This document shows positions 1 through 7,567 of a DNA stretch of 16,711 nt, piece by piece; positions within the stretch are counted from its first letter, which is position 1, and every line of letters starts with the position of its first letter. The stretch spans positions 1 through 16,711 of the forward strand of contig DHVG01000027.1 in assembly GCA_002412545.1 (NCBI GenBank), written 5' to 3'. The translations under genes were made by a program, and so were the position numbers. The DNA is from Elusimicrobia bacterium UBA5214 (GTDB lineage Bacteria; Elusimicrobiota; UBA5214). The notes under the pieces were generated by a model, which worked only from the letters and a program-made list of their open reading frames with translations, did not search any database and was not told the origin of the DNA.

Positions 1-12
1 ACACAATATATT

Positions 13-1194
13 TTACATTACCCTACAAGAGTTCATACCAAGAAGGGAGCGGATTTCCCGGGCAATTTTTTTCGGATTAGAGGGTTCGTTGACTTTTAGC
101 CAGTGGATTCTTTTATCTTTTTTGAACCAGGTCATTTGTCTTTTTGCATAATGTCGGGTATCTCTTTTCCAGGAGTCAATTGCCTCTTCAAGTTTTGATT
201 TCCCATCTAAATATTTCAATAAATGTTGGTAACCCAACCCTTCTAAACCCGGCGAATTTTTTGCATACCCTTTTTTTAGAACTTTCTTTAGTTCATTGAG
301 AATACCAGCCTGCAACATTTTTTCTACCCGTTCGTTTATTCGTTGATAAAGTTGTTTCCTTTCCCAGAGGAGACCAAAAATTTTCGCCTGGTAAGATTGA
401 TGATTCGTTTTTGTGTGCCGAGAAGAAATCGGACTACCGCTAAGATAGTAAACCTCTAAAGCGCGAATTATTCGGGGAAGATTATTGGGATGTATTTTTT
501 TTGCACTTAGCGGGTCAACTTTTTTTAATCTTTGATAAAGATAGTTCTTACCGTATTTTTTAGCTAACTTTTCTAATTTCTTCCGTAATTCATAATTGGC
601 ACTGGGTAATTCGGCTAAACCGTCAACCAGGGCACGGATATACAAACCGGTCCCACCTACGATTATGGGTATTTTTTTGCGAGCATAAATGTTTTCAATA
701 ATTTTTTCTGCATCTTTCTGGAATTTACCTGCTGAATATCGCTCATCCGGTTCAATTATATCAATCAAATAATGCGGTATTCCATCAATAATTATTGGTT
801 CGGTAACTTTTCTCCGAGCATTTTTGTATCTTGTAGTTTTTAATTTGGAATTTGGAATTTGGAATTTGGAATTTTTGTTTATTGGTTTAGCCGTTCCGAT
901 ATCTAAATATTTATAAACCTGTCTTGAGTCAGCGGAAATTATTTCTCCGTTGATTTTCTTCGCTAATTCTATAGCAACCGCGCTCTTCCCGCTTGCCGTC
1001 GGTCCGACTAAAACAATCAGAGGCCTAATAGTTTTTTGCGTTATTGGGTTATTGTGTTTTTGTCTTTTGGCGTCTTTGCGGTAATTTTGCGCTTTTGCGA
1101 TTTGCGTTTTAGTGTTTTTGCGGTAATTTAGTGTTTTTGCGGTAATTTGGCGTTTTGGCGTTTTATCGGCCGAAACGGCGGTTAAGTTCATCAT
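13..1194 (-). CDS. miaA: tRNA dimethylallyltransferase MiaA, with repeat-coded N-terminal extension
   Basis: MiaA transfers a dimethylallyl group from DMAPP to N6 of A37 in tRNAs that read U-starting codons; MiaB, encoded upstream in the same run, then methylthiolates the product. The P-loop GPTASGKS is at residues 64-71, the DSRQVY substrate motif at 89-94 and GGTGLY at 180-185. At 393 residues it is about 80 longer than usual. The excess sits in two places: residues about 11-52, rich in K, N, Q and R and coded by short tandem repeats, and a loop around 106-136 whose core is coded by a heptanucleotide repeat. The only ATG, GTG or TTG codons in frame before the P-loop are the two adjacent ATGs at 1194 and 1191, so the extension looks real unless a rare start codon is used. 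The start overlaps the end of mutL by 32 bases, with no clear SD site, which suggests coupled translation. Confidence 0.95.
   Translation of the reverse strand: MMNLTAVSADKTPKRQITAKTLNYRKNTKTQIAKAQNYRKDAKRQKHNNPITQKTIRPLIVLVGPTASGKSAVAIELAKKINGEIISADSRQVYKYLDIGTAKPINKNSKFQIPNSKLKTTRYKNARRKVTEPIIIDGIPHYLIDIIEPDERYSAGKFQKDAEKIIENIYARKKIPIIVGGTGLYIRALVDGLAELPSANYELRKKLEKLAKKYGKNYLYQRLKKVDPLSAKKIHPNNLPRIIRALEVYYLSGSPISSRHTKTNHQSYQAKIFGLLWERKQLYQRINERVEKMLQAGILNELKKVLKKGYAKNSPGLEGLGYQHLLKYLDGKSKLEEAIDSWKRDTRHYAKRQMTWFKKDKRIHWLKVNEPSNPKKIAREIRSLLGMNSCRVM
842..874. repeat. Heptanucleotide tandem repeat (AATTTGG, 4.7 copies) inside miaA
   Basis: Four perfect copies of AATTTGG plus a partial fifth stand in tandem. 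Read on the minus strand in the miaA frame they give a 7-residue periodic peptide (NSKFQIP, then NSK). The site is a loop between the DIGTAKP motif and the conserved IPHYLIDI segment, where MiaA proteins normally have only a few residues. Confidence 0.9.
1040..1164. repeat. Short interspersed/tandem repeats coding the MiaA N-terminus
   Basis: On the plus strand a 19-base unit, AGTGTTTTTGCGGTAATTT, is repeated exactly in tandem at 1111-1129 and 1130-1148. Degenerate pieces (GCGGTAATTT, TTTGGCGT, TTTTGCG) continue on both sides. The array lies between the end of mutL and the conserved body of miaA and is open in the miaA frame. Because 19 is not a multiple of 3, each unit is read in a different frame, which makes a functional peptide repeat unlikely. 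Confidence 0.8.
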
Positions 1195-2890
1195 AATTAA
1201 GGCGGATTAGTGTAGGTCTACCGTGTGGACAGTTATAAGGATGAGCACATTTTTTTAGTTCTTCAACTAAACGATACATTTCTTCTTTTTCTAAATTATC
1301 TTTTGCTTTAACTGCACTGCGACAAGCATTGCGAATAATTTTTTCTTTAATACTTTCCGGTAACTCGCTGACTATTTCTAAATTTTTTTCTTTTCCGATT
1401 TCTTCACTTAAGTTGTCCAGTAGGTCACGAATCACTTTCTCGTCAATTCCGCTGGCTAAAATTGCCGGGACTGAATGGACAATAAAACTTCTTCCCCCGA
1501 ATTCTTCTATCTCAAAACCTAATTCTTGCAAAAATTTATTCTCCGGGATTAGGGACAGAATATCATATTGTTGTAATGGTAACTCAATAATTATTGGATT
1601 AAGTAATCTTTGTATTTCTAACTTATTTTCCGTAAGTGCATTTTTAAATTTTTCGTAGAGGATACGTTCTTCCGCTGCGTGCTGGTCAATGACCAGTAAT
1701 CCTTCGTCACTTTGGGCTAAAATATAAAGTTTACCTAATTGTCCTAAAGGGATAATCGTTAAAGAAGAAAAATCTTTCGCGGTAAGAAATTCTTCCTGGG
1801 TTGCTTTTGATATTGCTATTTCTTCCGATTTTTTAGTTATTTGGTTTTCAGTTTGCAGTTTTTCGGTAGTTTCTACCGGTATTCTAATTTCCGGTATCGT
1901 TCTTGGTTGAAGTAATTTTTCTTTAATTACTGCAGATAGTTGGTGATGGAGATTATCTTCTTCAGAAAGACGAATTTCTCTTTTTGTTGGATGAACATTG
2001 ACATCAATATCTTCGGGTGGACATTGGAGATAAAGGAAAAATGCCGGATGTCGTCCCGGGGACAAAAATTGGCGGTAACCTTCGTAAACCGAATGTTGAA
2101 GAACCCGCGAACGAATCGGACGGTTATCCACGGAGAAGAATTGTTGTATTTTTGTTGCCCGGCTATAACTCGGATAGGAGAGAAAACCAGAAATTTTATA
2201 AAAATTAATTGTTTCAGTAAAAGGGAAAAGATATTCTAAAATCTGGTAACCAAAAAGCTGAGCGATACGACTTTTGGGATTATCCACCCCCGGACAATTG
2301 AGGACTTCTTTCTCCTCGTCAATTAGACGAAAACTCGTCTCCGGGTAAGCCAGGGCTAAATCATAAATAATATTGAAAATTTGTTCTTTTTCGGTAGAGT
2401 CGGTCTTCAGAAATTTAAGTCGTGCGGGTGTATTGTAGAAAAGGTCTTTTACTTCCACGGTTGTGCCCACCGGTGAACCGGTTTCATAATTTTCTTTAAT
2501 TTTTCCACTCTCAGCATAAATCCGGTAACCGTTATTTGAATTTTCCTTACGGCTGATAAGTATAAATTTAGAAACTGCCGCGATTGAAGGTAAAGCTTCA
2601 CCACGAAATCCTAAAGTGTTAATTCTCTTTAAGTCAAGAAGCGAACTAATTTTACTGGTTGCATAGCGTTCCAAAGCAAGAGGTAATTCTTCTTTACTCA
2701 TTCCGGAACCGTCATCAGAGACCCGAATAAGTTTTTTCCCGGCATTTTTTATTTCAATGACAATATTTTTTGCTCCGGCATCCAGAGAATTTTCAACTAA
2801 TTCTTTTACCACACTTGCTGGTCGTTCAACAACTTCCCCGGCACTGATTTTACTAATCACTTCTTCCGATAAAACTTGTATTCTATTCAT
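1163..2890 (-). CDS. mutL: DNA mismatch repair protein MutL (endonuclease type)
   Basis: MutL links mismatch recognition by MutS to strand incision and removal. The N-terminal GHKL ATPase is complete: E33 and N34 in ELVENSLDAGA, DDGSGM at 59-64, TLGFRGEAL at 92-100 and GTTVEVKDLFYNTPARLKFLK at 142-162. The linker is about 330-375. The C-terminal domain keeps the metal endonuclease motif DQHA-x2-E-x4-E (D402 to E413), ACRSAVKA at 522-529, CPHGRP at 554-559 and a final FGR. This MutL should therefore nick DNA itself, as in bacteria without MutH. At 575 residues it is near normal length. No SD site is evident before the ATG at 2890, and the 52 bases in front carry a dispersed repeat. Confidence 0.97.
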   Translation of the reverse strand: MNRIQVLSEEVISKISAGEVVERPASVVKELVENSLDAGAKNIVIEIKNAGKKLIRVSDDGSGMSKEELPLALERYATSKISSLLDLKRINTLGFRGEALPSIAAVSKFILISRKENSNNGYRIYAESGKIKENYETGSPVGTTVEVKDLFYNTPARLKFLKTDSTEKEQIFNIIYDLALAYPETSFRLIDEEKEVLNCPGVDNPKSRIAQLFGYQILEYLFPFTETINFYKISGFLSYPSYSRATKIQQFFSVDNRPIRSRVLQHSVYEGYRQFLSPGRHPAFFLYLQCPPEDIDVNVHPTKREIRLSEEDNLHHQLSAVIKEKLLQPRTIPEIRIPVETTEKLQTENQITKKSEEIAISKATQEEFLTAKDFSSLTIIPLGQLGKLYILAQSDEGLLVIDQHAAEERILYEKFKNALTENKLEIQRLLNPIIIELPLQQYDILSLIPENKFLQELGFEIEEFGGRSFIVHSVPAILASGIDEKVIRDLLDNLSEEIGKEKNLEIVSELPESIKEKIIRNACRSAVKAKDNLEKEEMYRLVEELKKCAHPYNCPHGRPTLIRLNYDELNRRFGR

Positions 2891-2910
2891 AAATTAACCA
2901 ATTTATTAAG

Positions 2911-2926
2911 CTAACCACTTAGCCAC
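2911..2926. repeat. Dispersed repeat copy upstream of mutL (16 bases shared with miaB)
   Basis: CTAACCACTTAGCCAC in the gap between the PilZ gene and mutL is the exact reverse complement of 7131-7146 inside miaB. The surrounding bases (CCACT-type steps) are similar at both places. Confidence 0.75.
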
Positions 2927-2942
2927 TATCCACTGTTAAACT

Positions 2943-3416
2943 CTATTTGAGTTTCACCGATTTAGTACAAAGTGGCCAATAGTGACATTTTTTATCGCAG
3001 ACATCAGTTACTCCGAAAGAAAGTTTTATCTCGCAATCTTGGTAGTCAGTACCCATATATTCCAGTTTATGGGCAACTTTTTCTGAAACATGAAAAAACT
3101 TAATCCCGTGGAGATAAGTACCTTCTTTATCTTGCCGGCGGAGGACTTTGCCTTCTAATTTTGTTTTTTCTAACCCGGGTAAATCCAAAGTAATAGAGAT
3201 TGTTGCTTCAATCGGGATGGGTACGAAAGTCAGTAGCGCTACACCGCCGGCACTTAAGTCAGTAATTATTCCCGGGACCGGTTCTTTTGGTTCCACTGGT
3301 GAAGGAGAAAAGACAATATCTACCGGTTCAGCTAAACCATTCATTACCGGGAAACGTTTATGTCTCCGTCGCTCTTCAGGTTTTCCGCCGTGGGCGGGTT
3401 TCGGCTTATTCAACAT
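2943..3416 (-). CDS. PilZ-domain protein with C-terminal cysteine cluster
   Basis: PilZ domains bind cyclic di-GMP through an R-x3-R motif followed by D/N-x-S-x2-G. Both are present: R17-x3-R21 and D53-L-S55-A-G-G58. Residues about 45-120 form the expected beta-rich domain. The C-terminal tail has four cysteines (128, 140, 144, 150; spacing C-x11-C-x3-C-x5-C), which could bind zinc or an Fe-S cluster; this is inferred from spacing only. The ATG overlaps the end of mutS by 11 bases, and AGAGAGG lies about 10 bases upstream, so translation is probably coupled to mutS. A cyclic di-GMP receptor between mutS and mutL is unexpected; the sequence does not show whether it has anything to do with repair. 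Its targets are unknown. Confidence 0.85.
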   Translation of the reverse strand: MLNKPKPAHGGKPEERRRHKRFPVMNGLAEPVDIVFSPSPVEPKEPVPGIITDLSAGGVALLTFVPIPIEATISITLDLPGLEKTKLEGKVLRRQDKEGTYLHGIKFFHVSEKVAHKLEYMGTDYQDCEIKLSFGVTDVCDKKCHYWPLCTKSVKLK

Positions 3417-6066
3417 TTTTTTTGTACCTCTCTTTCCATTGTTTTATTTTTAATAATGCTTCAATCGGCGTAATCTTTTCCGGGTCAATTTTTTCTATTT
3501 CTTCAACTAAAGGATGAGTTTGTGAAACGAGAAAATCTAACTGTTTACTTTTTGTTTGTTTTTTAGGCAAATTATCTTTTTCCAAATTATACATTATTTC
3601 CTCTGCACGAAGAATAACTTTTTCCGGTAACCCGGCCAATTTTGCTACCTGTATTCCGTAAGAACGGTCAGCCGCACCGGGAATAATTTTATGTAAAAAA
3701 ATAATTTCTTCTCCCCATTCTTTTACACTGACATTATAATTCTTTACCCCCGGGAGAAGGTTTTCTAATTCGGTAAGTTCAAAATAATGAGTCGCAAAAA
3801 GTGTCCTTGCTCTTCGCTCTTGGCTCTTGGCTAAGAACTCTGCTGTCGCCCAGGCGATAGAAATACCGTCATAGGTTGATGTTCCCCGTCCAATTTCGTC
3901 AAGAATGAGCAAACTCTGCGGGGTAGTATTATTTAAAATATTTGCCGTCTCCTGCATTTCTACCATAAAGGTTGATTCACCGGCGGGTAAATTTTCTGCC
4001 GCACCAATCCGGGTGAAAATACGGTCAACCAGACCAATTTTTGCTTCTTTTGCCGGAACGAAACTGCCCATCTGTCCTAAAATGACAATTAAAGCAACCT
4101 GACGAATGTAGGTTGACTTCCCGGCCATATTCGGTCCGGTAATAATGAGAATTTGATTTTCTTCCGGGTCAAGATAAGTATCGTTGGGGACAAATTGATT
4201 GGTGAGTAAATTTTTTTCTACTACCGGGTGCCGTCCGTCTTTAATCTCAATAAACAAAGAATCATTTACTTCTGGCTGCGTATAATTATTTTCCCGGGCT
4301 ACTTGGGCTAAAGATAAATAAACATCCATTTCGGCTAAACATTTAGCAATTGTTTGGATTTCTTTTACTTTTTTGACCACTTCATTTCTTACGGTTTGAT
4401 AAATTTCGTATTCTAAACGGTTGATTCTTTCTTCCGCAGAGAAAATGAATGTTTCTTTCTCTTTTAATTCCGGGGTAATAAACCTTTCCGCATTGACTAA
4501 TGTTTGTTTACGGATATAGTCCGCAGGAACTAAATGTAAATTTGGTTTGGTTACTTCTAAATAGTAACCAAAGACGGTCGTGTAACCAACTTTTAAAGAA
4601 TTAATCCCGGTGCGTTCACGTTCTTTTTTTTCTAATTCGCTAATCCATTGTTTATTTTCCCGCCTTGTTCCCATGAGGTTGTCTAATTCCGGAGAATAAC
4701 CTTTTTTGATTATTCCCCCTTCTTTCAATTCAATCGGCGGTTCTTCAACGATTGTTTTATCAATCAGGTCAACAATTTCCGGCAGTTCGGATAACTGCTG
4801 AACCAGCCCCGAGATAACCCCGGGATTATTTTCCGGATATAATCTGTCCTTAACATTTTGTTTGATGATACTTTTAATTTCCGGAATAAGTTTTAAAGAA
4901 TTTTTTAAAGCAACTAAGTCCCGGGCATTACTCTGGTTAAAACTTAGCCGGGTGATTAAACGTTCCAAATCAGATACTTTTTTTATCTCTTCCCGTAACT
5001 GTTCACGGAGAATATTCTCTTCCACAAAGAAACTGATAATTTTTTGTCTTTCCCGGATAGATTTACTGTCTTTTAAGGGATGAGTTAACCAAAAACGAAG
5101 CATTCTTCCACCCATTGCGGTTAGAGTTTTATCAATTACTTCTAATAAACTACCTTTTTTGCTCCGGGTAGCCGAACATTCTAAAAGTTCCAGATTACGA
5201 ATTGCGGTTTCATCAAGAGCAAGATATTCATCAGAAAAATAAAAATTTACCGGTGAGATAATTACCTCTTTAAGATATTCGGGGATAACTTTTTGTGTTT
5301 CTTCCAGATAATTAAGCAGGGCTACCCCGGCGGAGAGAAAAAGTTTTTTATCTGCAATGCCTAAACCTTTCAGAGAGACAATTTTCAGTTTTTCTTTAAA
5401 ATAATCCGCACCTAACCCGGAGTCAACTTTCCAGTCATCATAAAAATTTATCCGGATATTTTTGTTTTTCAGTAGATTAACCAGACGGGTATTTCTTTCT
5501 TCGCTTTTTGGTAATAATCCTTCTCTTGGCATAAACCGGGCAAGTTCAAGCGCTAACTTTTGCTCCGCTAATTCGGCAGAGTCATTTTTGATTTCGGTAC
5601 CCCGGAATTCACCGGTAGAAAGGTCAAGAAAAACTATTCCGTAAGCGTGACGATTATCTTTATTCTCCGGATAAAGAGCGAACAGATAATTATTATTTTT
5701 TGCCTCTAAAAGATTTTCTTCTAAGATTGTTCCGGGGGTAATTAGCCGGACAACTTCCCGTTTGACAATACCTTTGAGGTGAGCACCTCCCGTCTTTTCC
5801 GTTTCTTCCATCTGTTCACAGATAGCGACCGGGTAACCGGCACGGATAAGTTTAGCTACATAATTTACTGCCGTATGATAAGGGACACCGCACATCGGCA
5901 CTTTTTGTCGGCTGGTCAGGGCAATACCAAGAACCGGGCTGGCTTTTTTCGCATCTTCACCGAACATTTCGTAAAAATCACCTAAGCGGAAAAAAAGGAT
6001 TGCTTCTTTATAATTCTGTTTAATTTTCTGATACTGCCGCATTAACGGTGTCAAATCTTCTTTCAT
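3406..6066 (-). CDS. mutS: DNA mismatch repair protein MutS
   Basis: MutS recognises mismatches and small loops and recruits MutL. The mismatch-binding F-x-E motif is at F31-Y-E33 (in GDFYEMF), followed by the MCGVPYH and AICEQ segments of domain I. Core, lever and clamp regions run to about 600. The ABC-type ATPase has Walker A GPNMAGKS at 644-651, signature region PAGEST near 695, Walker B LLILDEIGRGTS at 719-730 and the ATHYFEL segment at 758-764. The C-terminus ends in the usual PIEALLKIKQWKER. At 886 residues it is close to family size, a little long. Residues 747-754 (KSQERRAR) are coded by a short GAGC/CAAGAGC repeat and add about two residues before the conserved LFATHY strand. The start at 6066 has no obvious SD site and follows a dispersed repeat. 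Confidence 0.98.
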   Translation of the reverse strand: MKEDLTPLMRQYQKIKQNYKEAILFFRLGDFYEMFGEDAKKASPVLGIALTSRQKVPMCGVPYHTAVNYVAKLIRAGYPVAICEQMEETEKTGGAHLKGIVKREVVRLITPGTILEENLLEAKNNNYLFALYPENKDNRHAYGIVFLDLSTGEFRGTEIKNDSAELAEQKLALELARFMPREGLLPKSEERNTRLVNLLKNKNIRINFYDDWKVDSGLGADYFKEKLKIVSLKGLGIADKKLFLSAGVALLNYLEETQKVIPEYLKEVIISPVNFYFSDEYLALDETAIRNLELLECSATRSKKGSLLEVIDKTLTAMGGRMLRFWLTHPLKDSKSIRERQKIISFFVEENILREQLREEIKKVSDLERLITRLSFNQSNARDLVALKNSLKLIPEIKSIIKQNVKDRLYPENNPGVISGLVQQLSELPEIVDLIDKTIVEEPPIELKEGGIIKKGYSPELDNLMGTRRENKQWISELEKKERERTGINSLKVGYTTVFGYYLEVTKPNLHLVPADYIRKQTLVNAERFITPELKEKETFIFSAEERINRLEYEIYQTVRNEVVKKVKEIQTIAKCLAEMDVYLSLAQVARENNYTQPEVNDSLFIEIKDGRHPVVEKNLLTNQFVPNDTYLDPEENQILIITGPNMAGKSTYIRQVALIVILGQMGSFVPAKEAKIGLVDRIFTRIGAAENLPAGESTFMVEMQETANILNNTTPQSLLILDEIGRGTSTYDGISIAWATAEFLAKSQERRARTLFATHYFELTELENLLPGVKNYNVSVKEWGEEIIFLHKIIPGAADRSYGIQVAKLAGLPEKVILRAEEIMYNLEKDNLPKKQTKSKQLDFLVSQTHPLVEEIEKIDPEKITPIEALLKIKQWKERYKKNVE

Positions 6067-6090
6067 TAAAGTAAACTTTGATTACACAGA

Positions 6091-6145
6091 TTAAAAACAA
6101 ACGATTACGGTGATTTTACCTCAACAAAATAAATCATTGTAATCG
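6091..6145 (-). terminator. Possible intrinsic terminator between miaB and mutS, formed by a repeat
   Basis: Read on the minus strand, CGATTACAATGATTTA pairs with TAAAATCACCGTAATCG across an 11-base loop, with a 2x2 internal loop and one bulged A. The stem is followed by TTTGTTTTTAA. This is terminator-like, just after the miaB stop and before mutS. It is AT-rich and built from a dispersed repeat, so it may only attenuate or do nothing. Confidence 0.35.
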
Positions 6146-6169
6146 CCGTTAATAATCACTGTAATCAAT
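6100..6169. repeat. Dispersed GATTACAG-type repeat, copy 1 (end of miaB and miaB-mutS gap)
   Basis: About 70 bases made of AACGATTACGGTGAT (6100-6114), a spacer, then TAAATC..TG.AATCG, TTAATAATC and CTG.AATCA. The same order, with the first 15 bases identical, recurs at 15709-15775. The miaB stop codon and its last residues (DYSDY) fall inside this copy. Confidence 0.8.
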
Positions 6170-7543
6170 TATCCCAATTAGGCTATGTGCATATGCTTGG
6201 GTAATCTCTACCTTTACTATTTTACCAACTAAATTTTCTTCTTCCCCGCCTGCCGGTGAGACCGGGCTGACAAAAACAATTTTATTCGTCCGTGTTCTTC
6301 CTTCAAATTTCTGTTTATTATCTTTCTCAAATAATACTTCCTGTTTCGTCCCGACTAATTTTTGATTTTTTCTTTCACTAATTTTTTTACCGAGTTCATT
6401 CAATCTTTTTAACCTTTCTTCTTTCACTTCTTGCGGGACATCATTTTCAAGTTTTGCTGCACCTGTCCCCGGACGAGGAGAATACTTAAAAGTATAAGCA
6501 CTATCAAATTCTACTTTTTCCACTAAATCAAGTGTCTGGGCAAAATCTTCTTCGGTTTCTCCCGGAAAACCGACAATAATATCGGTAGTAAGTGCAATTT
6601 CCGGTATTATCTTTTTAATTTTTTCTACTAAGGAGAGATAATCCTCACGGCTATATTTACGATTCATTTTTTCTAAGATTTTATTTGCTCCAGCTTGCAC
6701 CGGTAAATGCAGATGTTCGCAGACCTTATCTAAATCACGCATTGCATAAATAATCTTTTCAGCCAAATCTTTCGGATGTGAAGTAACAAATCTGATTCTT
6801 TCTAACCCCTGAATTTTATTTACCTCTTCTAATAAATTGGCAAAATTCATTTCCGACGCTGAAGCCCATTGTAGTTGACCTTTCAACCCCTCGTGGGTTT
6901 CAAGGTCAGATGGGCTGAAGCGTCGACTACGATAGGAATTTACATTCTGTCCCAAAAGGGTTACTTCTTTTACTCCCTGCTCAACCAGACATTTAATTTC
7001 CGAGATAATTTCTTCTACCGGACGACTTTTTTCTTTCCCCCGCACATAAGGAACAATACAGTAAGAACAAAAATTTTCGCAACCGCGCATAATCGTAACA
7101 AAAGTGGTAATCTGATGTTTAAGTGGCTGAGTGGCTAAGTGGTTAGATTTGGAAGTCAATTCAAACGGGCTAACCGGACCCAACTGACCTAACCGACTTA
7201 ACTGACCTAACGCTTTCGGAAAGTAGTCAATATCTTTAGCACCGATAACTAAATCAACATAAGGGAAACGTCTTTTCAAATGTTCACCGATTCGTTGAGC
7301 AACACAGCCAGCGACAATTAATATATTTTCCGGATTTTTTTCTTTCCAGCGTTTTAAACTACCAAGTAGAGTAAAAACTTTATCTTCAGCATGCTGCCGT
7401 ACCGTGCAGGTGTTGATAAGAACAACCTGTGCTTCTTTCAGATTTTCCGTCGGCAAAAATCCGTAATTTTGCAAGTGCTGGCGATACTCTCCCGCATCCG
7501 CTACATTCATCTGACAACCGTAGGTTTGGATGTAATATTTCAT
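6149..7543 (-). CDS. miaB: tRNA-2-methylthio-N6-dimethylallyladenosine synthase MiaB, with repeat-coded insertions
   Basis: This radical-SAM methylthiotransferase converts i6A37 to ms2i6A37. The N-terminal domain has the three auxiliary-cluster cysteines C10 (YGCQMN), C46 (INTCTVR) and C80 (VAGCVAQR). The radical-SAM cluster is C155-x3-C159-x2-C162. A TRAM domain closes the protein. I chose the ATG at 7543 because GGAG lies 6 bases upstream and the protein then begins MKYYIQTYGCQMN, as is normal for MiaB; an upstream ATG at 7576 would add 11 unrelated residues. Three stretches are coded by repeats: the linker before the radical-SAM domain (about 112-146), a loop after GQNVNSYR (about 205-231), and the last five residues. 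No motif is lost, so the enzyme is probably active. The start codon and SD site lie in a strong hairpin. Confidence 0.96.
   Translation of the reverse strand: MKYYIQTYGCQMNVADAGEYRQHLQNYGFLPTENLKEAQVVLINTCTVRQHAEDKVFTLLGSLKRWKEKNPENILIVAGCVAQRIGEHLKRRFPYVDLVIGAKDIDYFPKALGQLSRLGQLGPVSPFELTSKSNHLATQPLKHQITTFVTIMRGCENFCSYCIVPYVRGKEKSRPVEEIISEIKCLVEQGVKEVTLLGQNVNSYRSRRFSPSDLETHEGLKGQLQWASASEMNFANLLEEVNKIQGLERIRFVTSHPKDLAEKIIYAMRDLDKVCEHLHLPVQAGANKILEKMNRKYSREDYLSLVEKIKKIIPEIALTTDIIVGFPGETEEDFAQTLDLVEKVEFDSAYTFKYSPRPGTGAAKLENDVPQEVKEERLKRLNELGKKISERKNQKLVGTKQEVLFEKDNKQKFEGRTRTNKIVFVSPVSPAGGEEENLVGKIVKVEITQAYAHSLIGIIDYSDY
6854..6925. repeat. 72-bp palindromic element inserted in frame in miaB
   Basis: A long imperfect inverted repeat. 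CGACGCT (6854-6860) pairs with AGCGTCG (6919-6925), AGCCCAT (6863-6869) with ATGGGCT (6910-6916), TGACCTT (6876-6882) with AAGGTCA (6902-6908), and AACCC with GGGTT near a CTCGT loop. A symmetric GA/GA mismatch lies between the first two blocks. It codes about 24 residues where other MiaB proteins have a short loop before FADLL-like sequence, so it looks like a mobile palindromic element kept in frame. Confidence 0.85.
7112..7210. repeat. Two short-repeat families coding the MiaB inter-domain linker
   Basis: The plus strand holds CTAACCGGACCCAACTGAC, CTAACCGACTTAACTGAC and CTAACG as degenerate steps of one repeat, and next to it AAGTGGCTGAGTGGCTAAGT of another. The second shares 16 exact bases (7131-7146) with the gap upstream of mutL, in the opposite orientation. 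The coded peptide (LGQLSRLGQLGPVSP and onward) replaces the usual linker between the N-terminal and radical-SAM domains. Confidence 0.75.
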
Positions 7544-7559
7544 ATTACACTCCAAACCT
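7522..7559 (-). promoter_or_regulatory. Hairpin that sequesters the miaB SD site and start codon
   Basis: AGGTTTGGATGTAATAT (7522-7538) and ATATTACACTCCAAACCT (7542-7559) pair over 17 bp with one bulged base (7550) and a 3-base loop. In the miaB mRNA the SD bases GGAG (7553-7550) lie in the 5' arm, the start codon (7543-7541) is at the tip, and the codons for KYYIQT form the 3' arm. Access of ribosomes would require unfolding. Confidence 0.7.
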
Positions 7560-7567
7560 GACACGGT

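Noticed and set aside
1040..1194. Frameshift or sequencing error behind the MiaA N-terminal extension
   Set aside because: The frame is open throughout and the sequence is plainly repetitive; the same behaviour in miaB supports real insertion, though an error cannot be excluded.
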